Assembly (NCBI GenBank): GCA_964559125.1
Contig: CAZLGW010000005.1
Coordinates: forward strand, 178,430 to 242,429
Reading direction: 5' to 3'
Length of the DNA: 64,000 bases
Origin: Ravibacter sp964559125
GTDB lineage: Bacteria; Bacteroidota; Bacteroidia; Cytophagales; Spirosomataceae
Shown here piece after piece: positions 63,151-64,000 of the stretch (positions are counted from its first letter, which is position 1; every line of letters begins with the position of its first letter). The translations under genes were made by a program, and so were the position numbers. The notes under the pieces are model-generated. The model saw nothing but the letters and a program-made list of their open reading frames with translations. It was not told the DNA's origin and ran no database searches.

Positions 63151-64000
63151 ATGGCGTTAACTCGAAACTCTTTTCATCAGGCCGCATTCCTGCTGGCTTT
63201 CCTAAACCTTTCTTCCTGTTCGGTTCAAAATGGGGAAGACTCACTTTCGGGGCACTGGCCCCTTTCTGAAAATACAGAAGACGTATCGGGTAATCAGCTT
63301 TCAACCCAGGCTCACGGTTCTCTATCCTTTGAAGGATCCGGCGACAAATCCGGGATATTCGACGGGCGTAGCGCCTGGCTGGAAGTCTCGGCAGGCAAGA
63401 AGGGCAACTTGGGCAGCGAGGATTTTAGCGTTGCCGCCTGGATCCACACCGAAGGGGCAATGGACGATTTCCCGGGCGATATCATCAGCCAGTATGACCT
63501 GAAAAACCGCAAAGGCTTCCACCTGAGCCTGAAAAGCAACGCTTCCCCCACCAGCCAGTCCGGCTACCGCCAGCTGACTTTCGGCATAGACGACGACAAG
63601 ACAGGCTCCTGGACGGATGAAGGACGACCCGGCACAGCCCTGATGGCTTTTGCCATGGCCGAGCACAAGGGTGAGCTCTATGCGGGTGTCTGCCAGCCGG
63701 AAGCCGGAGAGACGGGAAGAGTATTCCGGTATGCGGGAAAGGATATTTGGAGGGATTGCGGTGCGCCTGACGGCTCCAACAGCGTAACGGCGCTTGCGGT
63801 GATGAACGGGGAATTGTATGCAGCTACCGGTCACTACCGGGTAGCAGGCTCTTCGCTAGCCGAGTCGGAAAATACCACGCCCGGCGGAAGGGTATTCCGC
63901 TATCAGGCCCCGGGCCAATGGACCGAGATCGGCCAACTGCCTGGTGTAGCCTGTATCGGGGGACTGGTGGTATACAAGGGCAAGCTCTATGCCAGCTCGA
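63151..64000 (+). CDS. Lipoprotein with LamG-like domain, truncated by the window end
   Basis: 283 residues visible; the frame is open to the last base. Signal peptide with lipobox LSSC (Cys23). A concanavalin-A/LamG-like domain follows (about 30-150): WPLSENTEDVSGNQ, IFDGRSAWLEVS and FSVAAWIHTEG. After it come repeats of the kind GELYAGVC, GELYAATGHY and GKLYASS with RVFRY, the start of a beta-propeller. Such surface lipoproteins often bind or cut polysaccharides, but no catalytic residues can be named. It lies 63 bases after the kelch-like gene, probably in the same unit. Confidence 0.85.
   Translation, partial: MALTRNSFHQAAFLLAFLNLSSCSVQNGEDSLSGHWPLSENTEDVSGNQLSTQAHGSLSFEGSGDKSGIFDGRSAWLEVSAGKKGNLGSEDFSVAAWIHTEGAMDDFPGDIISQYDLKNRKGFHLSLKSNASPTSQSGYRQLTFGIDDDKTGSWTDEGRPGTALMAFAMAEHKGELYAGVCQPEAGETGRVFRYAGKDIWRDCGAPDGSNSVTALAVMNGELYAATGHYRVAGSSLAESENTTPGGRVFRYQAPGQWTEIGQLPGVACIGGLVVYKGKLYASS

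Overview
The window is chromosomal DNA of a Bacteroidota bacterium, most like the Sphingobacteriales/Cytophagales/Chitinophagales group; I do not name a species. The signs are SusC/SusD pairs, an ECF sigma/FecR/SusC regulatory cassette, an Alternative Complex III (ActA-F) fused to a caa3-type oxidase cluster, promoters of the TTTG-N~19-TAnnTTTG class, and almost no Shine-Dalgarno sequences. I see no intact insertion sequence, phage gene or CRISPR array. Nearly all of it reads as stable core genome with accessory islands at the two ends.

Layout. (1) 1-2760: the 3' end of a SusC gene, a SusD gene and a small lipoprotein. (2) 2929-4318: a small conserved-looking protein and an aldo/keto reductase. 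(3) 4591-10877: a surface-glycan type group with an MsbA-like ABC exporter, two divergent paralogous GT4 glycosyltransferases and two methyltransferases. (4) 10966-14394: ribosomal protein S1, tRNA-Cys, a nested inverted-repeat element that may be a structured RNA, and a PhyH-family dioxygenase. (5) 14678-31301: one long respiratory run, actABCDEF, then cox subunits II and I, heme A synthase, heme O synthase, two subunit-III proteins, subunit IV, a SCO-like protein without its copper motif, DUF420 and a small membrane protein. (6) 31312-34674: murI, divergent from an ECF sigma / one-TM protein / outer-membrane barrel set. (7) 34886-49574: tRNA-Tyr, Gly and Thr, tuf, tRNA-Trp, secE, nusG, rplK, rplA, rplJ, rplL, rpoB, an SGNH hydrolase gene, and rpoC. 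(8) 49695-54178: a DUF5009-type membrane protein, a DUF3467 protein, a decayed DeoR/GlpR-like repressor, glpD and glpF. (9) 54397-64000: ECF sigma, FecR, SusC, SusD, lipoprotein, a kelch-like propeller and a truncated LamG-type lipoprotein.

How it works together. The respiratory run encodes quinol oxidation (ActA-F), electron transfer through c-type hemes, a heme-copper oxidase, and synthesis of its heme A. The translation/transcription block is the classical tuf-secE-nusG-L11-L1-L10-L7/12-rpoBC string with tRNAs threaded in. The right-hand end is a nutrient-sensing outer-membrane system: the SusC there carries an STN signalling domain, and the sigma/FecR pair lies directly upstream. Its SusC/SusD/lipoprotein trio is a close paralogue of the trio at the left edge, about 59 kb away.

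Most worth a second look: the SGNH hydrolase between rpoB and rpoC; the decayed DeoR-type repressor beside glpD-glpF; the symmetrical nested inverted-repeat element at 13100-13238; a two-stem leader before rplK; the SCO-like protein lacking its cysteine pair; rpoB with only a TTG start available; and the duplicated SusCD-lipoprotein modules.
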